The notes: generated by a model not told the origin, from the letters alone. A stretch of 64,000 nt of DNA from Alkalimarinus coralli (GCF_023650515.1 NZ_CP096016.1:1388001-1452000), one strand, 5' to 3'. Shown: positions 26,786 to 37,255, numbered from the stretch's first letter. A program made the numbers and translations.

Positions 26786-27107
26786 TCCTGCGTTTTTAAT
26801 AAAGTGCCTGTTGCTGCTTGCGTCTTGTCTGCTTGTAAGCTGTGCAGGACGCACTGCAGTGGATATTTTTGATAAGCCCATTGAGCTAAATGAAGGGGGG
26901 GGAGTGAACGATTAGTCGCTGTTGATCATTCAGCGTGTTTAGATTAATGCGTCTTTGGTTTATGCTACACACAAGGCCTTTGTTAGGTGACCCAAAAGAG
27001 GTGGGACAGGTTTTATTAATTCTGTTCTGTTCCAGTGCCATTTTTTGCCTGTACAGCTATTGTCACCGATTTCAGAGCATACATAATTCACGAGGAATAC
27101 GATTTAA
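26786..27107. other. intergenic region with a possible lipoprotein-like relic
   Basis: 322 bases between mgsA and the M16C peptidase gene. From about 26793 to 26915 a frame reads like a lipoprotein signal (KCLLLLASCLLVSC) followed by a short hydrophilic tail and a TAG stop. It has only weak start codons (TTG 26811) and no clear ribosome site, so I do not call it a gene. No terminator is evident. The last 50 bases probably hold the leader of the following gene. Confidence 0.4.
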
Positions 27108-30038
27108 ATGTCAGAAACATCATCTAATAATTGTCCACATCCAGCGTTTGAGTTACAGCGAACGCAAAAGATAGACTCGCTGAAAGTCAGTATAGAAGAG
27201 TATGTGCATACTAAAACCGGGGCGAGGCACTTGCACCTGGCATCTGATAATGATGAAAATGTGTTTCTAGTTGGTTTAAAAACGGTTCCTCAAGATAATA
27301 CTGGTGTCGCCCATATCCTTGAACATACCGCGCTATGTGGAAGTGAGCGATACCCGGTCCGTGATCCATTTTTCATGATGATCAGGCGTTCCTTAAATAC
27401 CTTTATGAACGCGTTTACCAGTAGTGATTGGACCGCCTATCCATTTGCCAGTAAAAACCGCAAGGACTTTGACAACTTACTGGCTGTCTATCTGGATTCT
27501 GTATTTTTTTCCAGCCTTGACCCGTTGGATTTTGCGCAGGAAGGCCACCGCTTAGAGTTTGAAGACGCTGAAGATACCGAGTCAAAATTGACATACAAAG
27601 GTGTCGTCTATAACGAAATGAAAGGCGCCATGAGCTCTCCTGTCAGTCAATTGTGGCAAACACTGACCAAGTATGTGTTCCCTACATCCACTTATCACTT
27701 TAACAGTGGAGGGGAGCCGGAACACATTACAGACTTGTCCTATGATGAGCTGATTGCATTTTATAGAAAGCACTACCATCCCAGTAATGCGGTATTTCTT
27801 ACATTTGGTAATATCCCCGCGAATGAGCACCATGAAAAGTTCGATACGCTGGTGCTGTCCAGGTTTGATAAGCAGCCTGAAGAAATCGTTGTAACTGACG
27901 AAAAACGTTACTTTTCTCCTGTTAAAGTTCAGGAAAGTTATCCTGTAAACAGTACAGAAGGTACCGAGAAAAAAACGCACATTGTAATGGGGTGGTTGTT
28001 AGGGCATAGCTTTAACCTCGAAGAAAATCTGGAGGCACATCTGCTTTCCAATGTTTTGTTTGAGAATAGTGCCTCTCCGCTTCAGCAGGCGTTAGAGACT
28101 ACAACTTTGGGGCATGCGCCTTCACCTCTTTGCGGTTTGGAAGATTCCAATAGAGAAATGACTTTTGTCTGCGGGATTGAAGGCGGAGACGCAGAAAACA
28201 CCGAGGCCGTTGAAAACCTTGTAATGTCGGTTCTTGAGAGCGTGGCGTCAGAAGGTGTAGCGAAAGAACGCCTTGAGGCCGTTCTCCACCAGCTCGAGCT
28301 AAGCCAGAGAGAGATTTCTGGCGATCACTACCCTTACGGACTACAGCTTATTCTTGGGGCGTTGTCGCCAATGATTCACGGTGGAGACCCGGTTGAACTG
28401 CTTGACCTTGAACCAGTGCTGGATAATCTTCGCAAGAAAATTGAAGACCCAGAGTACATCAAAGAGCTGGTTAGGCGACTATTGCTTGAAAACCCCCACC
28501 GAGTCACCCTTTCGCTAAAACCTGATGCATCTTTTGAAGAGCAGCGGGACAAAGCATTACATCAAACACTGGAAAGAATTAAGAGCCAGCTTTCAGATAA
28601 TGAGAAACAGCAAATTGTAAGCCAAGCCAAAGCCCTGGCAGACAGGCAGTGCCAGAAAGATGATGAATCAATTTTACCTAAAGTCGGTATTGAAGATGTT
28701 CCTGTTACGCTGAATATCCCCCAAAGTAGTGTTTTTTCAAAGAGCCCTGATATTTGTACTTATAGCCAGGGTACGAATGGTCTGGTCTATCAGCAGATAA
28801 TCGTTGACCTGCCTTCCTTGACAGAAGATGAACTACAAATATTGCCTATCTATACCAGTTGCTTAACAGAGATGGGGGCGGGCGAGTTTAGTTACTTGGA
28901 GATGCAAAACAAACAATCTGAGGTGACTGGCGGGATAGGTGCTTATTCATCTGTAAAAGGTGCGATAGAAGATGAGCAAGATGTTTCGGGTTATATTATT
29001 TTTTCAGGTAAGGCGTTGTCTAGAAATTCAGCTGGGCTTTCGGAGCTTATGAAAGAAATCGTCCTTAATGCCCGCTTTGATGAAGCTGAGCGTTTAAAGG
29101 AACTGGTTTCTCAGATTCGAGCGAAAAAAGAGCAGTCGGTAACGAGCAATGGTCATGGTTTGGCGATGGGCGCTGCAACCAGCTTGATGAGCCCCGTTTC
29201 CAAGCTTTCATTTAGCTTGGGTGGCTTGCAAGGTATTAAGCGTGTGAAGCAGTTAGATGATTGTTTAGCTGACAGATCCGAACTGGCCAAGCTTCAAAGT
29301 GCTCTTGCAGATCTACATAAAAAAGTAGCGGTATCGCAACGTAAGTTTTTAGTGGTAGCAGAGCCCGAAAAAGTTCACGATGTAGCTCAATCTGTATCGC
29401 GTGCCTGGTCGAGTGTGAAGTCCGTTGAACATGAGACCTTTACGCTAAGCCCTGTGAGAGCTCAGGCCAAACAGGCATGGTTAACCGCTACGCAGGTTAA
29501 CTTTTGTGCTAAAGCATACCCAACTGTTGCTATTGAGCATCCAGACTCGGCAGCGCTGACCGTACTGGGCGGTTTTCTGAGAAATGGATACTTGCACAGA
29601 ACGATTAGGGAGCAGGGTGGAGCATACGGTGGAGGCGCAGGCCAGGATTCTGCTATCGCAGCTTTCAGGTTCTTTTCATATAGAGACCCAAGATTAGAAG
29701 AGACCTTCTCTGATTTTGATGAGTCATTAAACTGGATGTTGAACGAAGAGCATGAAGCGTCGGCGATAGAAGAAGCTGTATTAGGCGTCGTCAGTCAGAT
29801 AGACAAGCCTAAATCTCCTGCTGGAGAAGCCAAAGCTGATTATCATAGTGAATTATTTGGCAGAACGGCAGATCAGCGAGCGCGCTTTAGAGAGCGTATT
29901 CTTGGTGTTACCTTGGAAGACTTAAAAAGAGTCGCTGCGCAGTACTTTAGCCCCGAAAAGGCCAGTGTAGCCGTAGTAACGAGTCCAGCCAACCAAAAGC
30001 TGGTTGAGGGCATGGGTTTGGATGTATATGAGCTCTAG
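27108..30038 (+). CDS. M16C zinc metallopeptidase (presequence protease-like insulinase)
   Basis: 976 residues, the size of single-chain M16C peptidases such as PreP. It has the inverted zinc motif HILEH (69-73) and a downstream Glu in VVYNEMKGAM (about 163-172) as third ligand. The LCGSERYPVRDPFF and TAYPFASKNRKDF segments are strongly conserved in the family. The C-terminal half carries GGFLRNGYLHRTIREQGGAYGGG, the substrate-contacting Arg/Tyr region. It should degrade unstructured peptides in a closed chamber. There is no signal peptide, so it is probably cytoplasmic. A strong terminator follows. Confidence 0.93.
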   Translation: MSETSSNNCPHPAFELQRTQKIDSLKVSIEEYVHTKTGARHLHLASDNDENVFLVGLKTVPQDNTGVAHILEHTALCGSERYPVRDPFFMMIRRSLNTFMNAFTSSDWTAYPFASKNRKDFDNLLAVYLDSVFFSSLDPLDFAQEGHRLEFEDAEDTESKLTYKGVVYNEMKGAMSSPVSQLWQTLTKYVFPTSTYHFNSGGEPEHITDLSYDELIAFYRKHYHPSNAVFLTFGNIPANEHHEKFDTLVLSRFDKQPEEIVVTDEKRYFSPVKVQESYPVNSTEGTEKKTHIVMGWLLGHSFNLEENLEAHLLSNVLFENSASPLQQALETTTLGHAPSPLCGLEDSNREMTFVCGIEGGDAENTEAVENLVMSVLESVASEGVAKERLEAVLHQLELSQREISGDHYPYGLQLILGALSPMIHGGDPVELLDLEPVLDNLRKKIEDPEYIKELVRRLLLENPHRVTLSLKPDASFEEQRDKALHQTLERIKSQLSDNEKQQIVSQAKALADRQCQKDDESILPKVGIEDVPVTLNIPQSSVFSKSPDICTYSQGTNGLVYQQIIVDLPSLTEDELQILPIYTSCLTEMGAGEFSYLEMQNKQSEVTGGIGAYSSVKGAIEDEQDVSGYIIFSGKALSRNSAGLSELMKEIVLNARFDEAERLKELVSQIRAKKEQSVTSNGHGLAMGAATSLMSPVSKLSFSLGGLQGIKRVKQLDDCLADRSELAKLQSALADLHKKVAVSQRKFLVVAEPEKVHDVAQSVSRAWSSVKSVEHETFTLSPVRAQAKQAWLTATQVNFCAKAYPTVAIEHPDSAALTVLGGFLRNGYLHRTIREQGGAYGGGAGQDSAIAAFRFFSYRDPRLEETFSDFDESLNWMLNEEHEASAIEEAVLGVVSQIDKPKSPAGEAKADYHSELFGRTADQRARFRERILGVTLEDLKRVAAQYFSPEKASVAVVTSPANQKLVEGMGLDVYEL

Positions 30039-30116
30039 TTCCCGAGTTTGGCTCAATTACTCTTGTTTGGTCATTTCCTAAATGTACCACGGGTTCTTGA
30101 TTGCAAGTACGTTATA

Positions 30117-30144
30117 GGGAGGGCGGTGTGCGCCCTCTCTTTTT
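30117..30144. terminator. intrinsic terminator between convergent genes
   Basis: GGGAGGGCG and CGCCCTCTC pair (one G-U) around a GTGTG loop, followed by TCTTTTT. It lies about 80 bases past the M16C peptidase stop. Confidence 0.85.
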
Positions 30145-30178
30145 AATTAAAACGCCTTTTTTTGTAAAAATTGACGCT

Positions 30179-30997
30179 CTACTTAGCTCTTCGTTCAATT
30201 CCTGTTGCAACCATAATCCGTGTTGCTATCTCTTCCACTGAGTAGTCTGTTGTGTTCATAAAGGTTATGCGTTCCCGGCGATACATCATTTCGACTTCTT
30301 CGACTTCATAATTGCACTGTTTAATGGATGAGTAGCGTGAGTTTGGCCGCCTTTCGTTCCTGATTACTGAAAGTCTCTCTGGCTCAATTGTGAGCCCAAA
30401 TATCTTATGCTTAAATTCTTTAAGCGGAGCGGGAAGCTTTTGATCATCTACGTCCTCTTCTGTAATTGGATAGTTCGCAGCTTTGATCCCATAATTAAGC
30501 GCCAGATACAAGCATGATGGTGTCTTGCCACTCCTTGATACACCTACCAAGATTACGTCAGCTTGGTCGTAGTGTCGGGTTCGTGCTCCGTCATCATTAT
30601 CGAGTGCAAAGTTAACGGCCTCAATTCTTCTATCATAATTTCTGTTTGTTGCGATGGAGTGGGATTTACCAACGGTGTAGCAAGATTTGGAGTCCAGTTC
30701 AGACTCAAGAGGGCCGAGAAACGTTCCAAAAATATCGATCATGAAACCGTTGCTTTGGGCTATCTCGTTTCTAATTTCATTGTTTACAATAGTGTCAAAA
30801 ATTATTGGCCTTGCACCATCAGATTCGGCGGTTTTATTAATCGTTTTAACTGCTTCTTTAGCCTTTTCTATACAGTCAATATAAGGCAGGGTTGTTTTAT
30901 CAAATTCGATATTTTCAAACTGTGCGAGCAAGCTTTGGCCCAGTCCTTCGGCCGTAATACCTGTGCCGTCTGATATAAAAAAAGCAGATCGTTTCAT
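30179..30997 (-). CDS. ppsR: PEP synthase regulatory protein (kinase/pyrophosphorylase)
   Basis: Bifunctional DUF299 enzyme: it inactivates PpsA with ADP and reactivates it by phosphorolysis. From ATG 30997 ([18 protein letters not shown]) it is 272 residues, the family length; an upstream start would add ten. Motifs are SDGTGITAE at the N-terminus and the P-loop [16 protein letters not shown], with [21 protein letters not shown] near the end. It is transcribed divergently from ppsA, the classic arrangement. Confidence 0.95.
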   Translation of the reverse strand: MKRSAFFISDGTGITAEGLGQSLLAQFENIEFDKTTLPYIDCIEKAKEAVKTINKTAESDGARPIIFDTIVNNEIRNEIAQSNGFMIDIFGTFLGPLESELDSKSCYTVGKSHSIATNRNYDRRIEAVNFALDNDDGARTRHYDQADVILVGVSRSGKTPSCLYLALNYGIKAANYPITEEDVDDQKLPAPLKEFKHKIFGLTIEPERLSVIRNERRPNSRYSSIKQCNYEVEEVEMMYRRERITFMNTTDYSVEEIATRIMVATGIERRAK

Positions 30998-31277
30998 TGT
31001 TATACCATAGCGTAGTGAAAGCCACACAAGCGCCTAAAGCACGCCGTTTGCAGGGCTTGATTACTTGTCGTTATTCGTTAGATGCTGTCAGATTAAACCA
31101 TAGCTGACTGTGGTTTTGAACCGAGTGTCCCCAGTTAAGTCTAGGCTAACTCTCGGTTATATAAAAAAAGAATTCAATATCTCCCCATTTGGTTGTGAAA
31201 TATTGGCCGATATGAAGTATTATTCACCAACATTTTTATTCAACTAGCTAATTTGCAAAACACAAGGGAGAAGTACT

Positions 31278-33647
31278 TTGGAAGACTACATTGTATCGTT
31301 TGAACACCTTGGTATAGACGATGTTGACCGGGTCGGCGGGAAAAACGCGTCACTAGGGGAGATGATTAGCAATCTTTCAAATGTTGGCGTTTCTGTCCCC
31401 GGTGGTTTTGCAACGACCTCCCTTGCGTTTCGAGAGTTCCTCACGGTTAATAAGCTAACAGAAAAGATTAATGACGTCCTGACACAGCTTGACGTGAACG
31501 ATGTAAACGCACTTGCTAAGGCTGGAGCAGAGATTCGACGCTGGGTACTAGAAGCACCACTCCCTGAAAAATTGAATGAGGCGCTTGAGGTTGCATATAA
31601 CAAGCTTCTGGACGGCAATGAAGGAATGGCGGTCGCCGTCCGTTCATCGGCAACTGCCGAAGATTTACCGGACGCCTCTTTTGCGGGTCAGCAAGAGACA
31701 TTTCTAAATATTGTTGGGCTTGATAGTGTTAAAGTGGCTGTTAAAGAGGTCTTCGCTTCACTATTTAATGATCGAGCAATTTCGTACAGGGTTCACCATG
31801 GTTTTGATCATGCGGAGGTGGCTCTGTCGGCTGGCATCCAGAAAATGGTTCGCAGTGAAACTGCAAGTAGTGGCGTTATGTTCACACTGGACACTGAATC
31901 CGGTTTTAATGATGTAGTGTTTATTACTTCGTCTTACGGTTTGGGTGAAACCGTCGTTCAAGGAGCCGTTAACCCTGATGAATTTTATGTTCATAAAGAA
32001 ACATTTGAAGCGGGCCGACCTGCAGTATTGAGGCGCAACCTCGGTAGTAAGGCGATTAAGATGATCTATACAGATCAAGCCCATGCCGGAAGTTCGGTTG
32101 AAACGGTTAAGGTTGACACTGAGCAACGAAGCCTGTTTTCCATAACCGATGAGGAGGTTTTAGAACTAACTCGACAAGCCATTATTATTGAAAAGCACTA
32201 TAAGCGGCCAATGGATATTGAGTGGGCCAAAGATGGAGATGATGGCAAGATATATATCGTTCAGGCTCGCCCTGAAACGGTCAAAAGTCGTGCGTCGGGG
32301 TCTGTTCTAGAACGCTACCTGATGAAGGAAACGGGCAATGTGCTGGTAGAGGGGCGCAGTATTGGTCACAAAATCGGAAGCGGCCCTGTAAAGGTTATTC
32401 ATAGCGTTAATGAAATGGATAAAGTTAATGAAGGTGACGTGCTGGTAGCCGATATGACAGACCCAGATTGGGAACCTGTTATGAAGCGTGCCTCGGCTAT
32501 CATTACTGACCGGGGGGGCCGAACATGCCATGCCGCGATCATCGCGAGAGAGTTGGGTGTGCCTGCGGTGGTTGGTTGTGGTAATGCATCAGAGAAGCTG
32601 ACGGATGGGCAAAAAGTGACTGTTTCCTGTGCTGAAGGGGATACCGGATTTATCTATGACGGTATGCTCGATTTCGAGCTTCAGGAAAACAATATTGACT
32701 CGATGCCTGCGTTGCCATTTAAAATCATGATGAATGTTGGAAATCCTGACAGGGCATTTGATTTTCAGTCTCTTCCTAATGCAGGTGTCGGCCTGGCTCG
32801 CCTTGAGTTTATTATCAACCGAATGATAGGGGTTCACCCTAAAGCGCTTCTCAATTTTGATTCATTGCCGAGAGAAACGAAACAGATTGTCGAAAAGCGT
32901 ATTTCCGGGTATGACTCACCAGTCGACTTTTATGTTGAAAAACTGGTTGAAGGTATTTCAACGCTAGCGGCGGCTTTCTCTCCAAAGCGGGTCATCGTTA
33001 GGCTTTCTGATTTTAAATCTAATGAGTATGCGAACCTGATAGGCGGGACAATATACGAGCCTGATGAAGAGAATCCAATGCTTGGGTTTAGAGGTGCATC
33101 AAGATACATATCGGAAGCATTCAGGGATTGTTTCGAGCTTGAATGCAGAGCCATGAAAAAAGTCAGAGATGAGATGGGCTTTACCAATGTAGAGATCATG
33201 GTTCCATTCGTCAGAACGGTGGGTGAAGCCAAGCAGGTCGTTGAGCTTCTTGAAGAAAATGGTTTGAAACGAGGCGAGAACGGCTTAAAAGTTATTATGA
33301 TGTGCGAACTGCCTGCCAACGCATTGTTAGCCGACCAGTTCTTACAGTACTTTGATGGCTTCTCTATCGGTTCTAATGACCTAACTCAGCTTACGCTCGG
33401 TATTGATCGAGATTCAGGGATTATTGCTCACTTGTTTGATGAGCGTAATGAGGCCATTCGTGTATTGCTTTCTAATGCTATCTCAGCTTGTAAAAAGGCT
33501 GGTAAGTATGTCGGAATCTGTGGGCAAGGACCTTCTGATCACCCCGATCTGGCAAAATGGTTAATGGAGCAGGGGATTGACAGTGTGTCATTAAACCCCG
33601 ACTCCGTTTTGGATACTTGGTTTTTTCTTGCAGATGCGCAAGCCTAA
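31278..33647 (+). CDS. ppsA: phosphoenolpyruvate synthase
   Basis: Makes PEP, AMP and phosphate from pyruvate, ATP and water for gluconeogenesis. 789 residues, full length. The N-terminal ATP-grasp domain has [11 protein letters not shown] and [20 protein letters not shown]. The swivelling domain has [18 protein letters not shown] with His418. The C-terminal PEP barrel ends in [17 protein letters not shown] with the catalytic Cys. Start TTG 31278 is supported by AAGGGAG seven bases upstream. It is divergent from its regulator ppsR, and a perfect 12-bp terminator follows. Confidence 0.97.
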   Translation: MEDYIVSFEHLGIDDVDRVGGKNASLGEMISNLSNVGVSVPGGFATTSLAFREFLTVNKLTEKINDVLTQLDVNDVNALAKAGAEIRRWVLEAPLPEKLNEALEVAYNKLLDGNEGMAVAVRSSATAEDLPDASFAGQQETFLNIVGLDSVKVAVKEVFASLFNDRAISYRVHHGFDHAEVALSAGIQKMVRSETASSGVMFTLDTESGFNDVVFITSSYGLGETVVQGAVNPDEFYVHKETFEAGRPAVLRRNLGSKAIKMIYTDQAHAGSSVETVKVDTEQRSLFSITDEEVLELTRQAIIIEKHYKRPMDIEWAKDGDDGKIYIVQARPETVKSRASGSVLERYLMKETGNVLVEGRSIGHKIGSGPVKVIHSVNEMDKVNEGDVLVADMTDPDWEPVMKRASAIITDRGGRTCHAAIIARELGVPAVVGCGNASEKLTDGQKVTVSCAEGDTGFIYDGMLDFELQENNIDSMPALPFKIMMNVGNPDRAFDFQSLPNAGVGLARLEFIINRMIGVHPKALLNFDSLPRETKQIVEKRISGYDSPVDFYVEKLVEGISTLAAAFSPKRVIVRLSDFKSNEYANLIGGTIYEPDEENPMLGFRGASRYISEAFRDCFELECRAMKKVRDEMGFTNVEIMVPFVRTVGEAKQVVELLEENGLKRGENGLKVIMMCELPANALLADQFLQYFDGFSIGSNDLTQLTLGIDRDSGIIAHLFDERNEAIRVLLSNAISACKKAGKYVGICGQGPSDHPDLAKWLMEQGIDSVSLNPDSVLDTWFFLADAQA

Positions 33648-33654
33648 CCACTTG

Positions 33655-33690
33655 GTAAGCGCCTAATTTTATTTTAGGCGCTTACTTTTT
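33655..33690 (+). terminator. ppsA terminator
   Basis: GTAAGCGCCTAA (33655-33666) and TTAGGCGCTTAC (33674-33685) form a perfect 12-bp stem around a seven-base T-rich loop. TTTTT follows immediately. It begins seven bases after the ppsA stop. Confidence 0.95.
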
Positions 33691-33722
33691 AGTTATTGAT
33701 TGCTTTAAAGAAAGAGGTAGGG

Positions 33723-34745
33723 ATGCAAAGTAGCAGTCAACTATTTCCGGTTCAGCTTGTTTCAGCTGAGGTCGTAGGTTCTCTTTTTGAGGACATATAC
33801 CTTCTCAAGCCAAACAACAGCCCAGACCGAACAGTAGAGTTAGCCGTTACACGTATTAGCAGGAAGCATAATAGCGTGAATCATCCGCAGCATGGAGAAC
33901 CGGTCATTCTTCTGCATGGTGCATTCTCAAATCGACGCCATTGGCTGTCCCCAGATGGTGCCGGTGTGGCTGCGTATCTCGTTGAGGCCGGGTTTGATGT
34001 ATGGATTCCTGAAATGAGGGGACACGGCCTCTCGCCTGTTAATGAAGACTACTCAGGAAACTCGTTGGACAAAGTTGTTGAGTATGATTTGCCGGCGATT
34101 CATAAGTTTATTATCGAACAGACAGGCAAAAATATATCTTACATTGCCGAAGGGATGGGCGGTTTTGCTATCCTCACCGCGATGGAAATAAGTGCAATAC
34201 AGCAAAAAACTGTATCAGGTTGTATATATATTGAAGAAGAAACACCTTTATCGTCATATTTAAGCGAGCGAATACTGACGAAAAATGCGTTGTGGCGATG
34301 GAAAAAGCAAGGTGTTATTAGTGGCCGAAAAGTTGGTTTAGGCTCTGAAAATGAGAGTTATGAAACGGTCAAACAGTATCTTTATTGGAAGAGTCGCGCC
34401 TCATTTAATACACCTGCCGGGCTTTCGCTAGAAAACGGGTTTGGTCAAATTGATGTGCCTGCAATGGTGGTTTCTACCTCTTCTGATGAAAAGCAAGCGG
34501 TTGCTAAAAACGCGAAGTGGATTTTCGATCAGTTAAGTGGCAATTCGAAGACATTTAAGCGTTATGATTATTGCCAGTATCAAGCCCAGCCCGCGTATAA
34601 AGAAGGCGGGAGAACAATTTATCCTGGCAAGAATGGGTGTTGGGGAGATGTCGTCCACTGGCTTCGATTGCATGGGCGAACGGTAAAGGAACAGCAGCAT
34701 CGTCTGCACTATAATCAGCGAGTATCAGAAGAAGTAGCCGTTTAA
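33723..34745 (+). CDS. alpha/beta-hydrolase fold protein lacking the nucleophile serine
   Basis: 340 residues from ATG 33723, which has GAGG five bases upstream; TTG 33696 would add nine residues. The oxyanion-hole segment VILLHGAFSNRRHW and the strand/loop VWIPEMRGHGLSP are typical of alpha/beta hydrolases. At the nucleophile elbow, however, the sequence reads YIAEGMGGFA where GxSxGG is expected, so the serine is replaced by glycine. A candidate catalytic His remains in GDVVHWLRLHG. It may be a binding protein or use an unusual mechanism. Two more genes follow on the same strand. Confidence 0.75.
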   Translation: MQSSSQLFPVQLVSAEVVGSLFEDIYLLKPNNSPDRTVELAVTRISRKHNSVNHPQHGEPVILLHGAFSNRRHWLSPDGAGVAAYLVEAGFDVWIPEMRGHGLSPVNEDYSGNSLDKVVEYDLPAIHKFIIEQTGKNISYIAEGMGGFAILTAMEISAIQQKTVSGCIYIEEETPLSSYLSERILTKNALWRWKKQGVISGRKVGLGSENESYETVKQYLYWKSRASFNTPAGLSLENGFGQIDVPAMVVSTSSDEKQAVAKNAKWIFDQLSGNSKTFKRYDYCQYQAQPAYKEGGRTIYPGKNGCWGDVVHWLRLHGRTVKEQQHRLHYNQRVSEEVAV

Positions 34746-34772
34746 TAATGCCGTTATGTTTTTGGGGGCGAT

Positions 34773-35462
34773 ATGAGTCGTAGTAGAACTGCTTTGATTG
34801 TTGGTGCAACAGGACTGGTAGGAGGCCATTGCGTTAGGCAAATTCTGGACTCTGCTATTTACGACGAAGTCGTTGTGTTTGGCCGCCGTAAGTTAAACCT
34901 CGCTCATAGCCGGCTAACGCAGTTGGTCGGAGAGTTATCAGATGCAAGCTCCGTCTTGAAGGACTGCAAGGCAAATGATGTGTACTGCTGCCTTGGTACA
35001 ACAATCAAAAAAGCGAAAACCAAGGCTGCATTCAGAGCCGTTGACTATCAATACCCATTAGATATTGCCTCTGTTATGCGCAAAAACGGAGCGGAGCATT
35101 TTTGCGTGGTGAGCGCAGCAGGTGCGAACGAGCACTCGCATTTTTTTTATAATCAGGTAAAAGGTGAATTGGAAAAAAAACTTGCTGATGTTGGCTTTCC
35201 CTTTCTTACGATCATGCGACCCTCTTTGTTGACGGGGGATCGGGACGAGTTTCGCCTGGGCGAGTCGTTAAGTGGCGCGGTTGGTTCGCTTATTAAACCT
35301 TTTATGAAGGGGGTATTGCTTGAGATTAGCCCTGTGGAAGCAGATAAAGTTGCACAGGTAATGGTAAAAGAGTCATCAAAGATCGTTGATGGTTTGAGGT
35401 ATCAACCTATTGTTGTGATAAAATCCCGACAAATTCAAGAATACGAAATGCAAGGAGAATGA
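34773..35462 (+). CDS. NAD(P)-binding Rossmann protein (HTATIP2/YbjT-like SDR)
   Basis: Atypical short-chain dehydrogenase/reductase of 229 residues. The cofactor loop is [10 protein letters not shown] (about 11-20), VVVFGRRK is the second strand, and the segment [24 protein letters not shown] is characteristic of the bacterial relatives of human HTATIP2/CC3. [27 protein letters not shown] supplies the SDR Ser and Tyr/Lys-like positions. The biochemical role of these small proteins is not settled. Its stop lies one base before the rraA start, implying cotranscription. Confidence 0.83.
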   Translation: MSRSRTALIVGATGLVGGHCVRQILDSAIYDEVVVFGRRKLNLAHSRLTQLVGELSDASSVLKDCKANDVYCCLGTTIKKAKTKAAFRAVDYQYPLDIASVMRKNGAEHFCVVSAAGANEHSHFFYNQVKGELEKKLADVGFPFLTIMRPSLLTGDRDEFRLGESLSGAVGSLIKPFMKGVLLEISPVEADKVAQVMVKESSKIVDGLRYQPIVVIKSRQIQEYEMQGE

Positions 35463-35463
35463 T

Positions 35464-35952
35464 GTGCCAATAATTACGCCAGATTTGTGTGACGAGTATC
35501 CAGATATTATTGAAGTTGTTGAGCCTATGTTTAATAACTATGGTGGCAAGGAATCGTTTGGTGGAGAGATTGTTACCGTAAAGTGCTTTGAGGATAACTC
35601 TGTGGTGAAGGAGCAAGTTGGAACTCCGGGTCATGGAAAGGTAATGATTGTCGATGGAGGGGCATCGATGAGAGCTGCACTTCTTGGAGATATGTTAGCT
35701 GAAAAAGCGGCCAAGAATGGCTGGGAAGGTATTATTGTTTATGGCTGTATACGCGATGTAGACGTCATCATGGAAACAGATTTAGGGGTTCAGGCACTCT
35801 CAACCCACCCAATGAAAACTGATAAAAGAGGCATTGGTGATTTAAATGTGCCGGTAACGTTTGGCGGTGTAACGTTTAAGCCAGGGAGCTATGTATATGC
35901 CGATAATAATGGCATTGTCGTAACCCCGACCAAGCTCAATATTGAGCCATAA
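35464..35952 (+). CDS. rraA: ribonuclease E activity regulator RraA
   Basis: 162-residue RraA/HMG-aldolase-fold protein. Characteristic stretches are [10 protein letters not shown] at the start, [51 protein letters not shown] and the end YADNNGIVV. RraA forms trimers that bind the C-terminal scaffold of RNase E and dampen its activity; rne lies 6 kb away in this window. Start GTG 35464 has AAGGAG six bases upstream. Its stop codon lies inside a degenerate 14-bp tandem repeat. Confidence 0.95.
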   Translation: MPIITPDLCDEYPDIIEVVEPMFNNYGGKESFGGEIVTVKCFEDNSVVKEQVGTPGHGKVMIVDGGASMRAALLGDMLAEKAAKNGWEGIIVYGCIRDVDVIMETDLGVQALSTHPMKTDKRGIGDLNVPVTFGGVTFKPGSYVYADNNGIVVTPTKLNIEP

Positions 35953-35984
35953 CTATTGACCATAACTATCGAGCAATAACTAAG
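35944..35984 (+). repeat. degenerate three-copy tandem repeat across the rraA stop codon
   Basis: Three units, GAGCCATAACTATT, GACCATAACTATC and GAGCAATAACTAAG, run head to tail. They start two codons before the rraA stop. Each unit contains an ATAACTA core with a TAA, so the duplication does not extend the protein. Confidence 0.65.
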
Positions 35985-36016
35985 GCGTTTTATTCTTAAA
36001 CGTCTGTTAGAGCTTA

Positions 36017-36052
36017 CCCAGATAGGCAAAGGTTAACTTAAGCTTATCTGGG
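36017..36052. terminator. hairpin between rraA and the PilZ gene
   Basis: CCCAGATA (36017-36024) and TATCTGGG (36045-36052) pair around a 20-base loop between convergent genes. There is no T-run, so termination is only a guess. Confidence 0.35.
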
Positions 36053-36059
36053 AGCCATG

Positions 36060-36371
36060 CTATTTGGGCATATTTAGTATCTCTGCCCCTATGAGAAACC
36101 TGTTGTTATCAGACTCTTCGCAGCGAATCACTTTAACTTTAGTTTCAAAAGACGGAAATGCGGGGTTGCTTGAGGGAAGGGATGTATGAAATTCACTGTT
36201 TTCTTCTAGCGCTTCACTTGTTTCAATAAGCATGCCTGTACCACTTAAATCTTTGCATACCGCAGTCATAGTCTCATCTGAATTCTCAAAAGATAGCCGA
36301 ATCTCTGTATCAACTTTCATTCTAATGAAATCACGTTTTTCACTATAGTCTCGAATGATTGAATTAATCAT
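36060..36371 (-). CDS. small PilZ-domain protein
   Basis: 103 residues, a stand-alone PilZ domain. It has the c-di-GMP-binding arginine pair in KRDFIRM (about 12-18), the D-x-S-x-x-G motif in KDLSGTGMLIE, and the closing IGAEILNM. It probably binds c-di-GMP and relays it to a partner. It is a monocistronic minus-strand gene about 220 bases downstream of the SH3/coiled-coil gene. Confidence 0.88.
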   Translation of the reverse strand: MINSIIRDYSEKRDFIRMKVDTEIRLSFENSDETMTAVCKDLSGTGMLIETSEALEENSEFHTSLPSSNPAFPSFETKVKVIRCEESDNNRFLIGAEILNMPK

Positions 36372-36485
36372 AACTTATGAGCCCTTTTTGTTGTTGTCCT
36401 TAACTTTATACGTGTTATAACTGAGGCTGTCAAAGTAGAAAAAGTTATAATAAAGGCGGGATAGATAGTATATAGTATTATTAAA

Positions 36486-36516
36486 AATCATTACCCACTA
36501 TATGTGGGTAATGATT
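36486..36516 (-). terminator. terminator downstream of the SH3/coiled-coil gene
   Basis: AATCATTACCCAC (36486-36498) and GTGGGTAATGATT (36504-36516) form a perfect 13-bp stem with a five-base loop. On the minus strand the stem is followed by TTTAATAATA, a moderate U-tract. It lies about 75 bases past the stop at 36590. Confidence 0.7.
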
Positions 36517-36589
36517 AGAACATGGGAAATGATTAGAGCGATGTGGCGAATCGCCATTGCTGCGCAATGTGCGAAACAGTGCAGACAGG

Positions 36590-37255
36590 TTAAGCCCAGC
36601 TGTCGTTCTTTTTGGTTGGCTTGAGCCATGGAATAATTAAGGCAAGTATTACGCCCAAGAGTACGAGCGCAGCGCCGATCATCATAAAACTGGTTTCACT
36701 TTTGTCTTTAAGCCTTTGGTTATCTGTTGTCAGTAGTTCGACTTCGTTTTTTAGTTCTTGGTTGGTTTCTCTTAACTCTCTGTTACGCTGATCGAGGGTT
36801 AGAGCATTTGAGGATATCGTTTTTACTTTTTTCAATTCGCTACTGGTTGCCTGGCTTTCAAGTGTTAGCTGCTCATGACTACTTGATAAAGAATTATACT
36901 TTTCCTGGAGCTCTTTAAGCTCTGATTGTAGTTCAGTTAGTCTATTTTGAGCTTTTTCCAGTTGAGCGGTTGCCTTTTTCAGTCGATCTCGCGCGATTTC
37001 ATTTTTTACCAGATAACGTGTTGGCAGGTAGCCGGTAACGCCATCCGGTGTTCTAACGTGGCTATAACCTGAGTCGGGGTTATGGGCAATAAGTTCAACT
37101 TTAGTTCCGCTTTTCACACCCTTGTGTACAATTCTAAATTGAAGACCTTCGCCGCTCCTAAGAGGAACCAGTAAGGTATCGTCTATATACATTGATTCAG
37201 CCAAAGATAGCGATGGCGCTATAATCAGCATTAAAATATACAAAATTTTCTTCAC
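36590..37255 (-). CDS. TIGR04211-type SH3 and coiled-coil membrane protein (YgiM-like)
   Basis: 221 residues from GTG 37255, which has GGGA seven bases upstream; an ATG 24 bases earlier is possible. It has a signal peptide (KKILYILMLIIAPSLSLA) and a bacterial SH3 domain (about 25-90: LLVPLRSGEGLQFRIVHKGVKSGTKVEL). A long coiled coil (about 95-185) and a C-terminal transmembrane helix (MIGAALVLLGVILALIIPW) with a positively charged tail complete it. This matches periplasmic, membrane-anchored YgiM-type proteins. Function in envelope maintenance is presumed, not shown. Confidence 0.88.
   Translation of the reverse strand: MKKILYILMLIIAPSLSLAESMYIDDTLLVPLRSGEGLQFRIVHKGVKSGTKVELIAHNPDSGYSHVRTPDGVTGYLPTRYLVKNEIARDRLKKATAQLEKAQNRLTELQSELKELQEKYNSLSSSHEQLTLESQATSSELKKVKTISSNALTLDQRNRELRETNQELKNEVELLTTDNQRLKDKSETSFMMIGAALVLLGVILALIIPWLKPTKKNDSWA

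Noticed and set aside
26935-27174. 79-codon frame before the M16C peptidase
   Set aside because: Runs 67 bases into the peptidase gene in another frame, and has no family resemblance.
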